A stretch of DNA of 64,000 nt from Arthrobacter citreus (GTDB lineage Bacteria > Actinomycetota > Actinomycetes > Actinomycetales > Micrococcaceae). The translations under genes and the position numbers were made by a program. Location of the stretch: NCBI RefSeq assembly GCF_009192745.1, contig NZ_VTFV01000003.1, forward strand, positions 587,168 through 651,167, written 5' to 3'. Position 1 is the first letter of the stretch. Every line of letters starts with the position of its first letter. Under the pieces are notes generated by a model. It was not told the origin of the DNA. It made no database searches and saw only the letters and a list, made by a program, of their open reading frames with translations. This document shows positions 41,941 to 50,072 of this stretch, piece by piece.

Positions 41941-42245
41941 GCGGGTTCTCCTCAGCTAGACGTGGCTGGGTGTTGTGTGGCCTGCCCCGAGGGAACCTGC
42001 AGCTCCTCGGCCAGTTCCGCTTCCGGGGCCCTTCCGCTTGGCTGTCTATTCTTCAGCATGTTGACCGGAACGGCCATGCTGAGGCTCTTCATTGGCCACG
42101 GACTGGGCTGAAACGGACCGGGGTTCATCGGGGCTCTGGGGTACCCATCTCCAGATGCCGGTGTTGCGGAAGTGTCCACTCAGGCCACAGGAGCACCAGG
42201 GAGTGGGAACCTTGGCGAAACGGGCGACGAGACCGGACGGTGACT
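41941..42245. other. Intergenic region without a supportable gene
   Basis: 305 bp. Frames on both strands are short, lack good ribosome sites and match nothing familiar. One inverted repeat is seen: TCAGCATG (42053-42060) and CATGCTGA (42075-42082), 14 bases apart. The promoter of the lipoprotein gene should lie near its left end. Confidence 0.5.
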
Positions 42246-42746
42246 CTAACGACGGGCATCCTTCGAGTCCATGATCTGGTCCATCACCAAGGAGGTTACG
42301 GCCGCGATGGCTGCCATTACGAGCCGCGGCCGGGCCGCCCCGCGACGGCGCAGCCAGGTTTCGATCCACCCGTCCACCACCAGGCTCAGTGCCAGGACCC
42401 CGCTCGCGGTGACGCCCACCGCCCCAGCCACAGCGGTCAATCCGATCGCCGGGACCCTTGCCGGCTCCGGATCTGCGCGGACATAGGAAGGCAGGGGTAC
42501 GGTGCTTGCAGCGTCGCCGTCGGACTTGGCAGTTGCCGGGGTGACAAGATCCACCCTCCCGGCGGCTGCCAGCTCCCGCCCTTGCCGAGCGCCGCTTCGG
42601 AGGGCCGCAGCAGCGATGATGCCAATCACGGCACCGGGAGCGAGAACGTAGGCCCGGCGTACCCGCGGAGACCAGCTGGACGGGCTTTTGAGGGTGAGCG
42701 CCCCGGATAAAGCGGCCAGCGTGAGGGACAGCGGAAGATTCTTCAT
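42246..42746 (-). CDS. Hypothetical membrane protein
   Basis: 166 residues. Hydrophobic stretches at about 5-18, 33-50, 97-120 and 140-157 suggest two to four membrane segments. A polar region of about 45 residues sits in the middle. The ribosome site is weak. No family recognised. The neighbouring lipoprotein is on the same strand, but the 300-bp gap argues against a tight operon. Confidence 0.6.
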   Translation of the reverse strand: MKNLPLSLTLAALSGALTLKSPSSWSPRVRRAYVLAPGAVIGIIAAAALRSGARQGRELAAAGRVDLVTPATAKSDGDAASTVPLPSYVRADPEPARVPAIGLTAVAGAVGVTASGVLALSLVVDGWIETWLRRRGAARPRLVMAAIAAVTSLVMDQIMDSKDARR

Positions 42747-42790
42747 GGCCTACACGGTACAGGCTTCCGTCTAAGCGGCCGCCGGGCCAC

Positions 42791-43096
42791 TCAGGCGTCG
42801 CCGATGTCCGTAAACAGGGCCATGAACGTTGTCCCGGTAGCCTTCAGCCGACCCATAAAGTCCGCGGCTTCGGCCGTCGCCACGGCAGCGGAGGCGTCGT
42901 CGTAGCTGTCGAAATACAAGTCCACGGTCCGGTAGGCCGGCGTGGGTGAGCCGTCCTCCTTGGGCCAGACCTTCCCAGCTTCGAACCGCTGCAGGCGCGG
43001 AAGCGCCCGCGCGCTGCCTTCGAAATCCCCGTAGGCGGCTTCGAATCCTTCGGGGTCTGCCGGATTGTCGATGATGAAAGTGATCTTGGTGGACAT
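42791..43096 (-). CDS. EthD-domain protein
   Basis: 101 residues. Dimeric alpha/beta-barrel of the EthD type: TKITFIIDNPADPEGFEAAY, FDSYDDASAAVATAEA, ATGTTFMALFTDI. Such small proteins occur with ring-degrading or reductase genes, but none is next to it here. ATG 43096 follows GGGGAGAAG. Divergent from the MFS pump. Confidence 0.85.
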   Translation of the reverse strand: MSTKITFIIDNPADPEGFEAAYGDFEGSARALPRLQRFEAGKVWPKEDGSPTPAYRTVDLYFDSYDDASAAVATAEAADFMGRLKATGTTFMALFTDIGDA

Positions 43097-43279
43097 TGCT
43101 TCTCCCCATTGGTAGGTCTGCGGTAACTGCGCGGATGAGGAGCCATTCTGTGGCATGAACGGGGAGTGCGCCACCGCTTTCCGGCAGAACTTCCTGGAAA
43201 GGCCGTCCCCGAGGCAGTGCTGTCCGGCGCAGTCCGGTGTGATGATGGGAGCAGATGCCATCCGGAAAGGGCGCACCAC

Positions 43280-44647
43280 ATGGCGGAAACCGCACCGGGC
43301 TCTGCTGACAAGCGCAGCCGCCTGCTCGTCGTTGCCATCCTGGCGTCGTTCGTGGCATTCCTGGACGGCAGCATCGTCACCGTCGCCCTGCCGGCTATCG
43401 GCGAGGAACTCGGCGGAGGGCTTGCCACCCAGCAGTGGACGGTCAACGCCTATCTGCTCACTCTGGGTGCCCTGATCCTGCTTGCCGGTTCGCTCTCGGA
43501 CTCCTACGGCCGGCTCCGGGTGCTCACCTGGGGTCTGATTGGGTTCGGTGCCGCATCGATCGGCTGTGCCCTGGCCTGGGATCCGGAAGTCCTCGTCATC
43601 GCAAGGGCGATTCAGGGCATGGCAGCCGCCTTGCTGGTACCCAGCAGTCTGGCACTGATTACGACGGCGTATGCCGGGCCGGCGCGCGCCCGCGCCATCG
43701 GAACGTGGACAGCCTGGACCGGCACCGCGGCGATCATCGGGCCTCTGCTGGGCGGCGTGCTGGTTGACTGGTTCAGCTGGCGTCTGATCTTCGCCGTCAA
43801 TGTGCTGCCAGTGGCGCTGACCCTGCTGCTGATGCTCGGCCTGCAGGACAGTCCGCGCCGCCGGACCGCTCTGGACATTCCCGGAGCGCTGCTCGCGGTC
43901 GCCGGACTGGGCGGCCCCGTCTATGCACTGATTGAACAGGAGCGGCTGGGGTGGTCGGACCCGGCGGTGTATCTCTCCCTCACCGGAGGCCTGGCTGCGC
44001 TGGTGCTGTTCGTGGTGAGGGAAGGGCGTGCCAAAGCGCCGATGATGCCTCTATACCTCTTCCGTGTCCGCAACTTCCGCTACGGAAACCTGGTGACCGC
44101 AGCCGCTTACGGTGCGCTCTCCCTCGGCACGTTTGCCCTGACCGTTTTCGTCCAGGAAGCGGCAGGCTTCACTGCCATCCAGGCAGGTCTCATTTCCCTG
44201 CCGCTTCCGGTGGCCATGCTCCTGCTGTCCACTTATTTCGGGAACCTGGCCGGGAAGTACGGTCCGCGGACCTTCATGACCTGCGGCCCGGCAATCATGG
44301 GTCTTGGTTTCCTGCTGATGCTCACGGTCAGCCCACCGCTGAACCTGCTGACCCAGCTGCTCCCGGGCCTGCTGCTCTTCAGCCTGGGGCTCGCGGTTAT
44401 GGTGGCTCCGCTGACCGCCGCCGTGCTGGGTGCGCTGAACGAGACCGACGCCGGAATTGGTTCCGCCGTGAACAATGCGGTCAGCCGGGTGGCCGGCCTT
44501 ATTACAGTTGCCCTCATCGGCACCATCTCCGCCGGGTCCCTGGACTACGCAGGCTTCCAGCGGACGGCACTGGCGACGGCGCTGCTGATGTTCGCCGCGG
44601 CACTGATTGCGTTCCTGGGAATCCGTACGCCCAAACCCTCGAACTGA
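43280..44647 (+). CDS. MFS transporter, DHA2-like
   Basis: 455 residues with 14 hydrophobic helices. It has ASFVAFLDGSIVTVALPAI, the motif A-like loop GSLSDSYGRLRVL, and GGVLVDWFSWRLIFAVNVLP, typical of drug-exporting 14-helix pumps. ATG 43280 follows GGAAAGGG. Substrate unknown. Unlike the pump at 3207 it has no local regulator. Confidence 0.88.
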   Translation: MAETAPGSADKRSRLLVVAILASFVAFLDGSIVTVALPAIGEELGGGLATQQWTVNAYLLTLGALILLAGSLSDSYGRLRVLTWGLIGFGAASIGCALAWDPEVLVIARAIQGMAAALLVPSSLALITTAYAGPARARAIGTWTAWTGTAAIIGPLLGGVLVDWFSWRLIFAVNVLPVALTLLLMLGLQDSPRRRTALDIPGALLAVAGLGGPVYALIEQERLGWSDPAVYLSLTGGLAALVLFVVREGRAKAPMMPLYLFRVRNFRYGNLVTAAAYGALSLGTFALTVFVQEAAGFTAIQAGLISLPLPVAMLLLSTYFGNLAGKYGPRTFMTCGPAIMGLGFLLMLTVSPPLNLLTQLLPGLLLFSLGLAVMVAPLTAAVLGALNETDAGIGSAVNNAVSRVAGLITVALIGTISAGSLDYAGFQRTALATALLMFAAALIAFLGIRTPKPSN

Positions 44648-44655
44648 GTGCCCGG

Positions 44656-45216
44656 CTAAACGCCGGAGTCCGCTTCGAGCCCCGCCCGCCCCCGGTTAGC
44701 CCGCCGGTAGCCGGATACCCCACCGATGATGGCTGCGGCTCCGCCGATCATGCCTCCGACCACGGCACCCTGCGCCATCCCGCCAAGGAACCCTTCACCA
44801 GGGGTGACGTTAAACTGCAGCGGGCTGAGCAGGGGCTGACCGGCAAACACGGGGTAGGCCATTGCCGCGAAGGTAAGCACCGTACCGGTGCCGAAGACGA
44901 CGATGCCCAGCATGGTGGACCTGGCACCGGCGCTTTCTGCGAGCTTCTCCGGATTGACACCGCGCCGCCGCGCGTACCAAAGCGCGGCGAGAGACGGAAG
45001 TATCCCCGTCAGCACCAACAGCGCCGTCGGCAGGAGGAACAACCCAAAAACTGAGGAGATAACGGCCCCCAGGAGTCCGGCATAAAGTCCCACCGTCAAC
45101 CCGAAGGCATTGGACTCCATGAAAACGGACCGCTCCCTCTCGTCACCGTAGGCGGGGCTGTCCAAGTCCATGATTCTCTCAGCGGCACGGTCGAGCCTGC
45201 TTGGCTTGCGTGTCAT
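44656..45216 (-). CDS. Small membrane protein paired with an XRE regulator
   Basis: 186 residues with about four membrane helices (about 38-60, 65-85, 100-125, 148-170). The N-terminus is charged. Overlaps the XRE gene by 4 bp and is the second gene of a two-gene, probably leaderless unit. Similar XRE/membrane pairs are common in Gram-positive bacteria and remain without clear function. No domain named. Confidence 0.75.
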   Translation of the reverse strand: MTRKPSRLDRAAERIMDLDSPAYGDERERSVFMESNAFGLTVGLYAGLLGAVISSVFGLFLLPTALLVLTGILPSLAALWYARRRGVNPEKLAESAGARSTMLGIVVFGTGTVLTFAAMAYPVFAGQPLLSPLQFNVTPGEGFLGGMAQGAVVGGMIGGAAAIIGGVSGYRRANRGRAGLEADSGV

Positions 45217-45440
45217 TTCCTGTCTCCCGGCTCGTCGATGAAGAGTTCCTCAACGGTTCCGTCCAAGGCACGCGCAATCTTCAGGGCCAGATAAACAGAC
45301 GGGGCGTAATCGCCCTGCTCGACGGCGATAATCGTCTGCCGGCTGACCCCCACCAACTCGGACAGCTCAGCCTGGGTCATGCGCTTCCGCTTCCGGCGTT
45401 CCCGCACCGGACTCGCAAAGTCAGCCTTTCGAGGAACCAT
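45213..45440 (-). CDS. XRE-family regulator
   Basis: 75 residues, nearly all helix-turn-helix: MTQAELSELVGVSRQTIIAV then EQGDYAPSVYLALKIARAL. Resembles the small YozG-like XRE proteins. Its promoter contains an 11-bp inverted repeat, suggesting autorepression. The likely transcription start falls at the A of its ATG, so the mRNA would be leaderless. Confidence 0.92.
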   Translation of the reverse strand: MVPRKADFASPVRERRKRKRMTQAELSELVGVSRQTIIAVEQGDYAPSVYLALKIARALDGTVEELFIDEPGDRK

Positions 45441-45447
45441 GCCACAA

Positions 45448-45482
45448 TGTTAAGAATCCTTGACATAGAAAGTCAAGGATTC
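45448..45482 (-). promoter_or_regulatory. Promoter and operator of the XRE operon
   Basis: GAATCCTTGAC (45454-45464) and GTCAAGGATTC (45472-45482) are perfect 11-bp arms around 7 bases. On the minus strand, TTGACT (45476-45471) and TTAACA (45453-45448) are 17 bp apart and form a good promoter. The -35 lies in one arm. Only 7 bases separate the -10 from the ATG. Confidence 0.75.
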
Positions 45483-45545
45483 CAGACTTTTCCCTGCTAT
45501 CCGTCAGGTACGGCTTGATTTCCAGGCCCGCGATGGGCCGGGACC

Positions 45546-46028
45546 CTAGACGCCGGCCCCGCGCAGCGCCGCCACAGTGTTCACCGCGGCAGCAAACGCC
45601 TCATAGCCTTTGTCCTCCGATGCCCCTTCGAGACCGGCGCGGTCCAGCGCCTGCTCCTCCGTATCGCAGGTCAGCACGCCGAACCCTATGGGCGTCCCAG
45701 TCGAAACGCTGACCTCGGTCAGCCCCTGGGTCGCCGAGGAGCACACGTAGTCGAAGTGCGGGGTGCCGCCGCGGATCACGACGCCGAGGGCTACAACGGC
45801 GTCGAAGTGCGGTGCCAGCCTCGCGGCAGCCACGGACAGCTCAAACGTGCCCGGAACCCGGATCACCGTGGGCCCGAGCCCGGCGTCGGATGCGGCGCGG
45901 AGGGACCCCTCGATGAGCCCGTCCATCACCTCGGTGTGCCAGCTGGCGGCAACAATGGCCACCTTGATGTCCAGGCCCTGGGCCTTAATGCTGCTGACGT
46001 CGTTCTCCGGTGCGCCGTGTCCGCTCAT
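45546..46028 (-). CDS. ribH: 6,7-dimethyl-8-ribityllumazine synthase
   Basis: 160 residues. Joins the ribityl pyrimidine with dihydroxybutanone phosphate. Visible are [33 protein letters not shown] (catalytic His) and [16 protein letters not shown]. Last gene of the riboflavin operon. Usually assembles into a 60-mer or pentamer. Confidence 0.96.
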   Translation of the reverse strand: MSGHGAPENDVSSIKAQGLDIKVAIVAASWHTEVMDGLIEGSLRAASDAGLGPTVIRVPGTFELSVAAARLAPHFDAVVALGVVIRGGTPHFDYVCSSATQGLTEVSVSTGTPIGFGVLTCDTEEQALDRAGLEGASEDKGYEAFAAAVNTVAALRGAGV

Positions 46029-46054
46029 GTTGTGTGTCCTTTTCGTAGAAGTAG

Positions 46055-46687
46055 TTAGCTCTGCTTCACGGGATTGGCCCGCAGCAGGTTCAAGTGGTGG
46101 TTCATCCGGTCCCGCTTGGTTTGCAGGTACCGCTCGTTTTCGGCCCGGACCGGCACCTCGGAGGGAACCATCGCCTCCACCTCGACGCCGTATGCCTCGA
46201 GCCGCTCCCGTTTCGCCGGGTTGTTGGTCAGCAGCCGGATCCGCGGGGTTCCCATCTGCAGGAGGATCTCCGCCGCGGCCTGATAGTCCCGTGCATCCAC
46301 CGGCAGGCCAAGCTGCTCGTTGGCCTCAACGGTGTCCGCGCCGGCTTCCTGCAGCGCGTACGCGCGGAGTTTGTTCGCCAGGCCGATCCCCCTGCCCTCG
46401 TGTCCGCGCAGGTACAGCACGGTCCCGCCGTGCAGGCTGATGAGGCCGAGCGCCTGTTCCAGCTGCTCGCCGCAGTCGCACCGGTAGGAAGCAAAGACGT
46501 CACCGGTCAGGCACTCGGAATGCAGCCTTACCAGTGGGGTGCCGCCGTCTGGTTCGGTCCCGGGCGCGGAAACACTCAGGTGCTCGGCTCCGGTCCGCGT
46601 ATCCGTCCAAACCCGCGCGGTGAAGTCACCGAACGCCGTCGGCAGCTGAACGACCGGCCCGGGCACCACATTCGCTGCGTCCTTCAT
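46055..46687 (-). CDS. ribA: GTP cyclohydrolase II
   Basis: 210 residues. Opens GTP to start riboflavin synthesis. Zinc Cys ligands in [18 protein letters not shown], catalytic [20 protein letters not shown], and [18 protein letters not shown]. Overlaps ribB by 4 bp. In many actinobacteria ribB and ribA are fused; here they are separate coupled genes. Confidence 0.96.
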   Translation of the reverse strand: MKDAANVVPGPVVQLPTAFGDFTARVWTDTRTGAEHLSVSAPGTEPDGGTPLVRLHSECLTGDVFASYRCDCGEQLEQALGLISLHGGTVLYLRGHEGRGIGLANKLRAYALQEAGADTVEANEQLGLPVDARDYQAAAEILLQMGTPRIRLLTNNPAKRERLEAYGVEVEAMVPSEVPVRAENERYLQTKRDRMNHHLNLLRANPVKQS

Positions 46688-47325
46688 CGCCGGCCTCCGG
46701 CGACTGCCGGTGCGGCCGGGGTCAGGTGCGCGACCAGGTCCTCAATCGACACCAGCGGCAGGCCATGCTCATCAGCGAACTTCCGCAGGGCTGGCAGGCG
46801 CATCATGGAACCGTCGTCGTGCACCAGCTCGGCGATCACGCCAACCGGCGTGCAGCCGGCCAGCCGCGCCAGCTCGACGGCGGCCTCGGTGTGTCCGCGG
46901 CGGGCACGCACCCCGCCGTCGTGGGCACGCAGCGGAAAGATGTGTCCCGGCCGGTTCAGGTCGCCGGCCAGGGACGCCGGATCCGCCAGCACCTGCGACG
47001 TCAGTGCGCGGTCAGCGGCGCTAATACCGGTGCTGGTGCCGGCAGCTGCATCGCATGACACCGTGTAGGCGGTGCCCTTAGCGTCCTGGTTCACCGCGGT
47101 CATGGGCGGCAGGTCCAGCCGGTCCGCCCACTCGCCGGGCAGCGGAACACAGACCACCCCGGAGGTGTGCCGCACGGTGAAGCCCATCAGTTCAGCGGTG
47201 GCATGCTGGGCGGCGAAGATAATGTCACCTTCATTTTCGCGGTCCTCGTCATCCACGACGACGACGGCGCCTCCCGCAGCGATCGCCCGGGTTGCTGCGT
47301 GAATCGAGTCCATCCGGATACTCAT
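46684..47325 (-). CDS. ribB: 3,4-dihydroxy-2-butanone 4-phosphate synthase
   Basis: 213 residues. Converts ribulose 5-phosphate to dihydroxybutanone phosphate. The Mg-binding [19 protein letters not shown] and [20 protein letters not shown] are clear, as are GISAADRA and [17 protein letters not shown] 47325 follows GAGGAGGAA and overlaps the ribE stop by 4 bp. In-frame sequence further upstream is a shadow of ribE. Confidence 0.95.
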   Translation of the reverse strand: MSIRMDSIHAATRAIAAGGAVVVVDDEDRENEGDIIFAAQHATAELMGFTVRHTSGVVCVPLPGEWADRLDLPPMTAVNQDAKGTAYTVSCDAAAGTSTGISAADRALTSQVLADPASLAGDLNRPGHIFPLRAHDGGVRARRGHTEAAVELARLAGCTPVGVIAELVHDDGSMMRLPALRKFADEHGLPLVSIEDLVAHLTPAAPAVAGGRR

Positions 47326-47963
47326 GCTTCCTCCTCGGGGCCGGATGCCGGAGTTGCAAACGCGAGCAGACGCTCCGCGTATTTCGCCAGCACATCCACT
47401 TCCAGGTTCACCGGTGAACCGGGCGCCAGAGCGCCCAGCCCGGTCTCGGCCAGTGTGGTGGGAATCAGCCCGACTTCGAACCAGGGAGCTGGGTCCTGCG
47501 GCATGCTCACCGCCGTGACAGTGAGGGAGACGCCGTCGACGGCGATTGAGCCCTTCTCCGCGATGTACCGTGCCAGCGTGGCAGGGACCCCGAACCGCAG
47601 ACGGTCCCAGCTGCCCAGGCCCTCCCTCTCCAGGAGGGTCCCCACACCGTCCACATGGCCTTGTACCACGTGCCCGTCCAGCCGCCCGCCGGCCGGAACG
47701 CAGCGTTCCAGGTTCACTTTCCGGCCCGCTTCCAGCGAACCGGTGGTGGTCCGGTCCAGTGTCTCGCCCATAACGTCCAGCGAAACCCTGTTCCCCTGGA
47801 TTGCGGTGGCGGTGAGGCATACGCCGTTGACGGCAATGGAGCCGCCCAGCTCAAGGCCTGCCGCGGTGGAAGGCGCGTCGATGACGAGCACTTTTCCGGC
47901 GCCCGAGGCGTCGGATTCCAGGGACACGACGCTGCCCTGTTCAGCAACAATTCCGGTAAACAC
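47322..47963 (-). CDS. ribE: Riboflavin synthase, alpha chain
   Basis: 213 residues. Dismutates two ribityllumazines to riboflavin. Two lumazine-binding barrels: [17 protein letters not shown] to [14 protein letters not shown], and [18 protein letters not shown] to [14 protein letters not shown]. It starts 3 bp after the ribD stop. A short Ala/Ser-rich tail ends the chain. Confidence 0.96.
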   Translation of the reverse strand: MFTGIVAEQGSVVSLESDASGAGKVLVIDAPSTAAGLELGGSIAVNGVCLTATAIQGNRVSLDVMGETLDRTTTGSLEAGRKVNLERCVPAGGRLDGHVVQGHVDGVGTLLEREGLGSWDRLRFGVPATLARYIAEKGSIAVDGVSLTVTAVSMPQDPAPWFEVGLIPTTLAETGLGALAPGSPVNLEVDVLAKYAERLLAFATPASGPEEEA

Positions 47964-47966
47964 GTT

Positions 47967-49028
47967 CTAGTCCTTTGGATCGTTTACGAAGTCGGGCAGC
48001 GGCTCCAGGTGCAGGCGAAGGTCCGGCCCAACGGGCACGGCGGCGCCCCCGCCGGCCGGGTCCCATCGCCACCGCGACACTTGTGCCATGGTCTGGATTC
48101 CCAGCCCGCCGAAGGCAGGAGTGCCCGCTCCCAGCAGGGCCGGGGCGGTGTAGGCCACCAGCTCATCCGCCAGCCCGGCGCGCAGGAAGGCACCGGCGAC
48201 GGTGCCCCCGCCCTCCACCATCAGGTGCCGCACACCTCGGTCATGGAGTTCGGCCAGCACGACGGCGGGGTCATGGGTTTGGATTTGCAGGAACCGCCCG
48301 TCGGTCCCCCGGACGCGTGCTTCACCGGGAACCGGCGTGTGGCCCATGACCACCCGGAGGGGCTGCTTCACGGCGTCGCTGCCGTCGGGGTGCCGGGCTG
48401 TCAGCCGGGGGTCGTCGGCCTGGACGGTTCCGGTTCCGGCCAGGATCGCGTCGGCCCGCAGCCGCAGGTCCTGGGCGTCAGCGCGGGCTTCGGGAGAGGT
48501 GATCCACTGGCTGGTGCGATCCGCTGCGGCAGTGAGCCCGTCGAGGGTCTGTGCGGTTTTGACCGTGACGAAGGGGCGGCCCGACGCAACGGAGTCTGCC
48601 CAGCGGTGGTTCAGCTCCCGGGACGCGTCCGCCAGCAGTCCCCCCGCAACCTCCAACCCGCCAGCGGCGAGAGCGTCGGCTCCCCCGGCCGCGTCGTCGT
48701 TGGTATCCGCTGCGGCGTACACCACCCGGGCGATGCCGGCGCGGAGAATCGCTTGCGAACAAGGCCCTGTCCGCCCGGTGTGGTTGCATGGTTCCAGGGT
48801 GACAACCATGGTTGCCCCGCGCACGTCCGCGCCGGCCGCCGCAGCGGATGCCAGCGCGTCGGCCTCTGCATGCGGAGTACCGGCCCCGCGGTGAAACCCG
48901 GTCGCCAGGACCTCCCCGGATGGGGCCAGGATCACGGCGCCCACCAGAGGATTCGCCCCCCGCACGCCCCTGCGGGCCAGCTCAAGCGCCTGCTTCATGG
49001 CCGCCGTTTCCGCTTCAGCGAAAGCCAT
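47967..49028 (-). CDS. ribD: Bifunctional riboflavin deaminase/reductase
   Basis: 353 residues. N-terminal deaminase with zinc ligands HAEADAL and LEPCNHTGRTGPC, followed by a reductase domain (FVTVKTAQTLDGLTA, VEGGGTVAGAFLRAGL). Performs steps two and three of riboflavin synthesis. It starts 2 bp after the PnuC-type gene. Confidence 0.96.
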   Translation of the reverse strand: MAFAEAETAAMKQALELARRGVRGANPLVGAVILAPSGEVLATGFHRGAGTPHAEADALASAAAAGADVRGATMVVTLEPCNHTGRTGPCSQAILRAGIARVVYAAADTNDDAAGGADALAAGGLEVAGGLLADASRELNHRWADSVASGRPFVTVKTAQTLDGLTAAADRTSQWITSPEARADAQDLRLRADAILAGTGTVQADDPRLTARHPDGSDAVKQPLRVVMGHTPVPGEARVRGTDGRFLQIQTHDPAVVLAELHDRGVRHLMVEGGGTVAGAFLRAGLADELVAYTAPALLGAGTPAFGGLGIQTMAQVSRWRWDPAGGGAAVPVGPDLRLHLEPLPDFVNDPKD

Positions 49029-49030
49029 GG

Positions 49031-49714
49031 CTACCGCACCGTGGGATCCGGCATTGAAACCTGTACCTGCGGCTTCTCATTGGCTTTGGCACGCCACCAG
49101 ACGAAGAAGCCGATCAGGGTGAAGATGCCGTAGAACAGGTACATAAACGCAGTCGCGTAGTATCCGGCGCTAAAGAGCAGCGGGACACCCACGATGTCCA
49201 CGGCCACCCAGATGAGCCAGAACTCCACCCAGCCCTTGGCCATGCCGTAGGTGGCCAGCAGCGATCCGACGAACGTCCACGCGTCGGCCCAGACCGGTTC
49301 GTAGGAGCCGAGCATGCCGAACACGGGTGTCAGCGCCACCGTGCCCAGAATGAGTCCGGCCACCAGTCCCAGCCGCGCCCGGCCGGAAGCCCACTGCGGG
49401 GTGACGGCGTCCGCACCTGAACTTTTGCTGGCCTGCCAGCGGCGCCAGCCGTAGATGGCGACGGCGATGAACATCACCTGCCGCCCGGCCTGGCCGAGCA
49501 GGTTCGCCGTGCTCGCGTCACCAAAGATCGAGCCAAGGAAAACAGTCAGAAGGAGCAGGTTGCCGGCAATGCCTACCGGCCAGGCCCAGATCTTCCGGCG
49601 CATGCCGCCGAGGGCGCTGAGCAGCCCAAAGATATTGCCAAGAAGTTCGCGCACCAGCAGGGAAGAACTCCCCACGGGGATCTGCGCGTCAAAGAGCCAC
49701 CGCAAAAAATCCAA
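49031..49714 (-). CDS. PnuC-family transporter, probable riboflavin uptake (PnuX/RibM type)
   Basis: 227 residues with about seven to eight helices. PnuC features: WPVGIAGNLLLLTVFLGSIF, QVMFIAVAIYGWRRW and the helix YGMAKGWVEFWLIWVAVDIV. PnuC proteins carry nicotinamide riboside. As first gene after an FMN riboswitch and before ribD, this one most probably takes up riboflavin, as PnuX in Corynebacterium and RibM in Streptomyces do. That is inference from context. Confidence 0.88.
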   Translation of the reverse strand: MDFLRWLFDAQIPVGSSSLLVRELLGNIFGLLSALGGMRRKIWAWPVGIAGNLLLLTVFLGSIFGDASTANLLGQAGRQVMFIAVAIYGWRRWQASKSSGADAVTPQWASGRARLGLVAGLILGTVALTPVFGMLGSYEPVWADAWTFVGSLLATYGMAKGWVEFWLIWVAVDIVGVPLLFSAGYYATAFMYLFYGIFTLIGFFVWWRAKANEKPQVQVSMPDPTVR

Positions 49715-49779
49715 TGTCGTTCCTTATCCCGTAGCGGCGGCTCCGGGGGTACGACAGTGCGATGCATCAACAGCACGGG

Positions 49780-49795
49780 GTACCCAAATGGGTAC
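49780..49795 (-). promoter_or_regulatory. Small hairpin downstream of FMN riboswitch
   Basis: A perfect 6-bp stem GTACCC/GGGTAC with a four-base loop, 27 nt after the riboswitch. It has no T-run. It could be part of the expression platform acting on the ribosome site, as in other actinobacteria. Weak evidence. Confidence 0.3.
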
Positions 49796-49821
49796 ACCGA
49801 GGCGTCGGTTCAACAAACTGT

Positions 49822-49966
49822 ACGTGCTTCTCCCATCCAGACTTTAACTGTCGGTACCGGAATTTCACCGGTTCAACCGTCCATCCTGCTGAGGGATCCC
49901 AGCCGGACGTGCGGGTCGCGGACTATAACCGCCGGTTCGGAATTACACCGACCCCGGAGCACGTTT
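49822..49966 (-). promoter_or_regulatory. FMN riboswitch (RFN element)
   Basis: About 145 nt on the minus strand with all the classic pieces: CGTGCTCCGGGGTCGGTGTA, CCGAACCGGCGGT, TATAGTCCGCGA, GAAATTCCGGTACCGACAGT, and closing GATGGGAGAAGCACGT. The first and last pieces pair. It lies 108 nt before the PnuC-type transporter and should switch off the riboflavin operon when FMN is high. Confidence 0.96.
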
Positions 49967-50030
49967 GTGTAATCCACATTCTCGCACAGGTTATGGATGC
50001 AGATTCAAGTTTTTATGCAGCGTGTGACGG

Positions 50031-50056
50031 GCGGGACATGAGGCGTCATGTCCCGC
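50031..50056. terminator. Terminator-like hairpin after the ABC-F gene
   Basis: Perfect 11-bp stem (GCGGGACATGA with its complement) and loop GGCG, 17 bp past the ABC-F stop on the minus strand. No T-run follows, but it is well placed to separate that gene from the riboflavin operon. Confidence 0.6.
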
Positions 50057-50072
50057 ACGCCGGGGGTCACGT

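Noticed and set aside
41952..42179. 75-codon frame on the minus strand
   Set aside because: No ribosome site, Pro/Ser-rich translation, no similarity to any family recognised.
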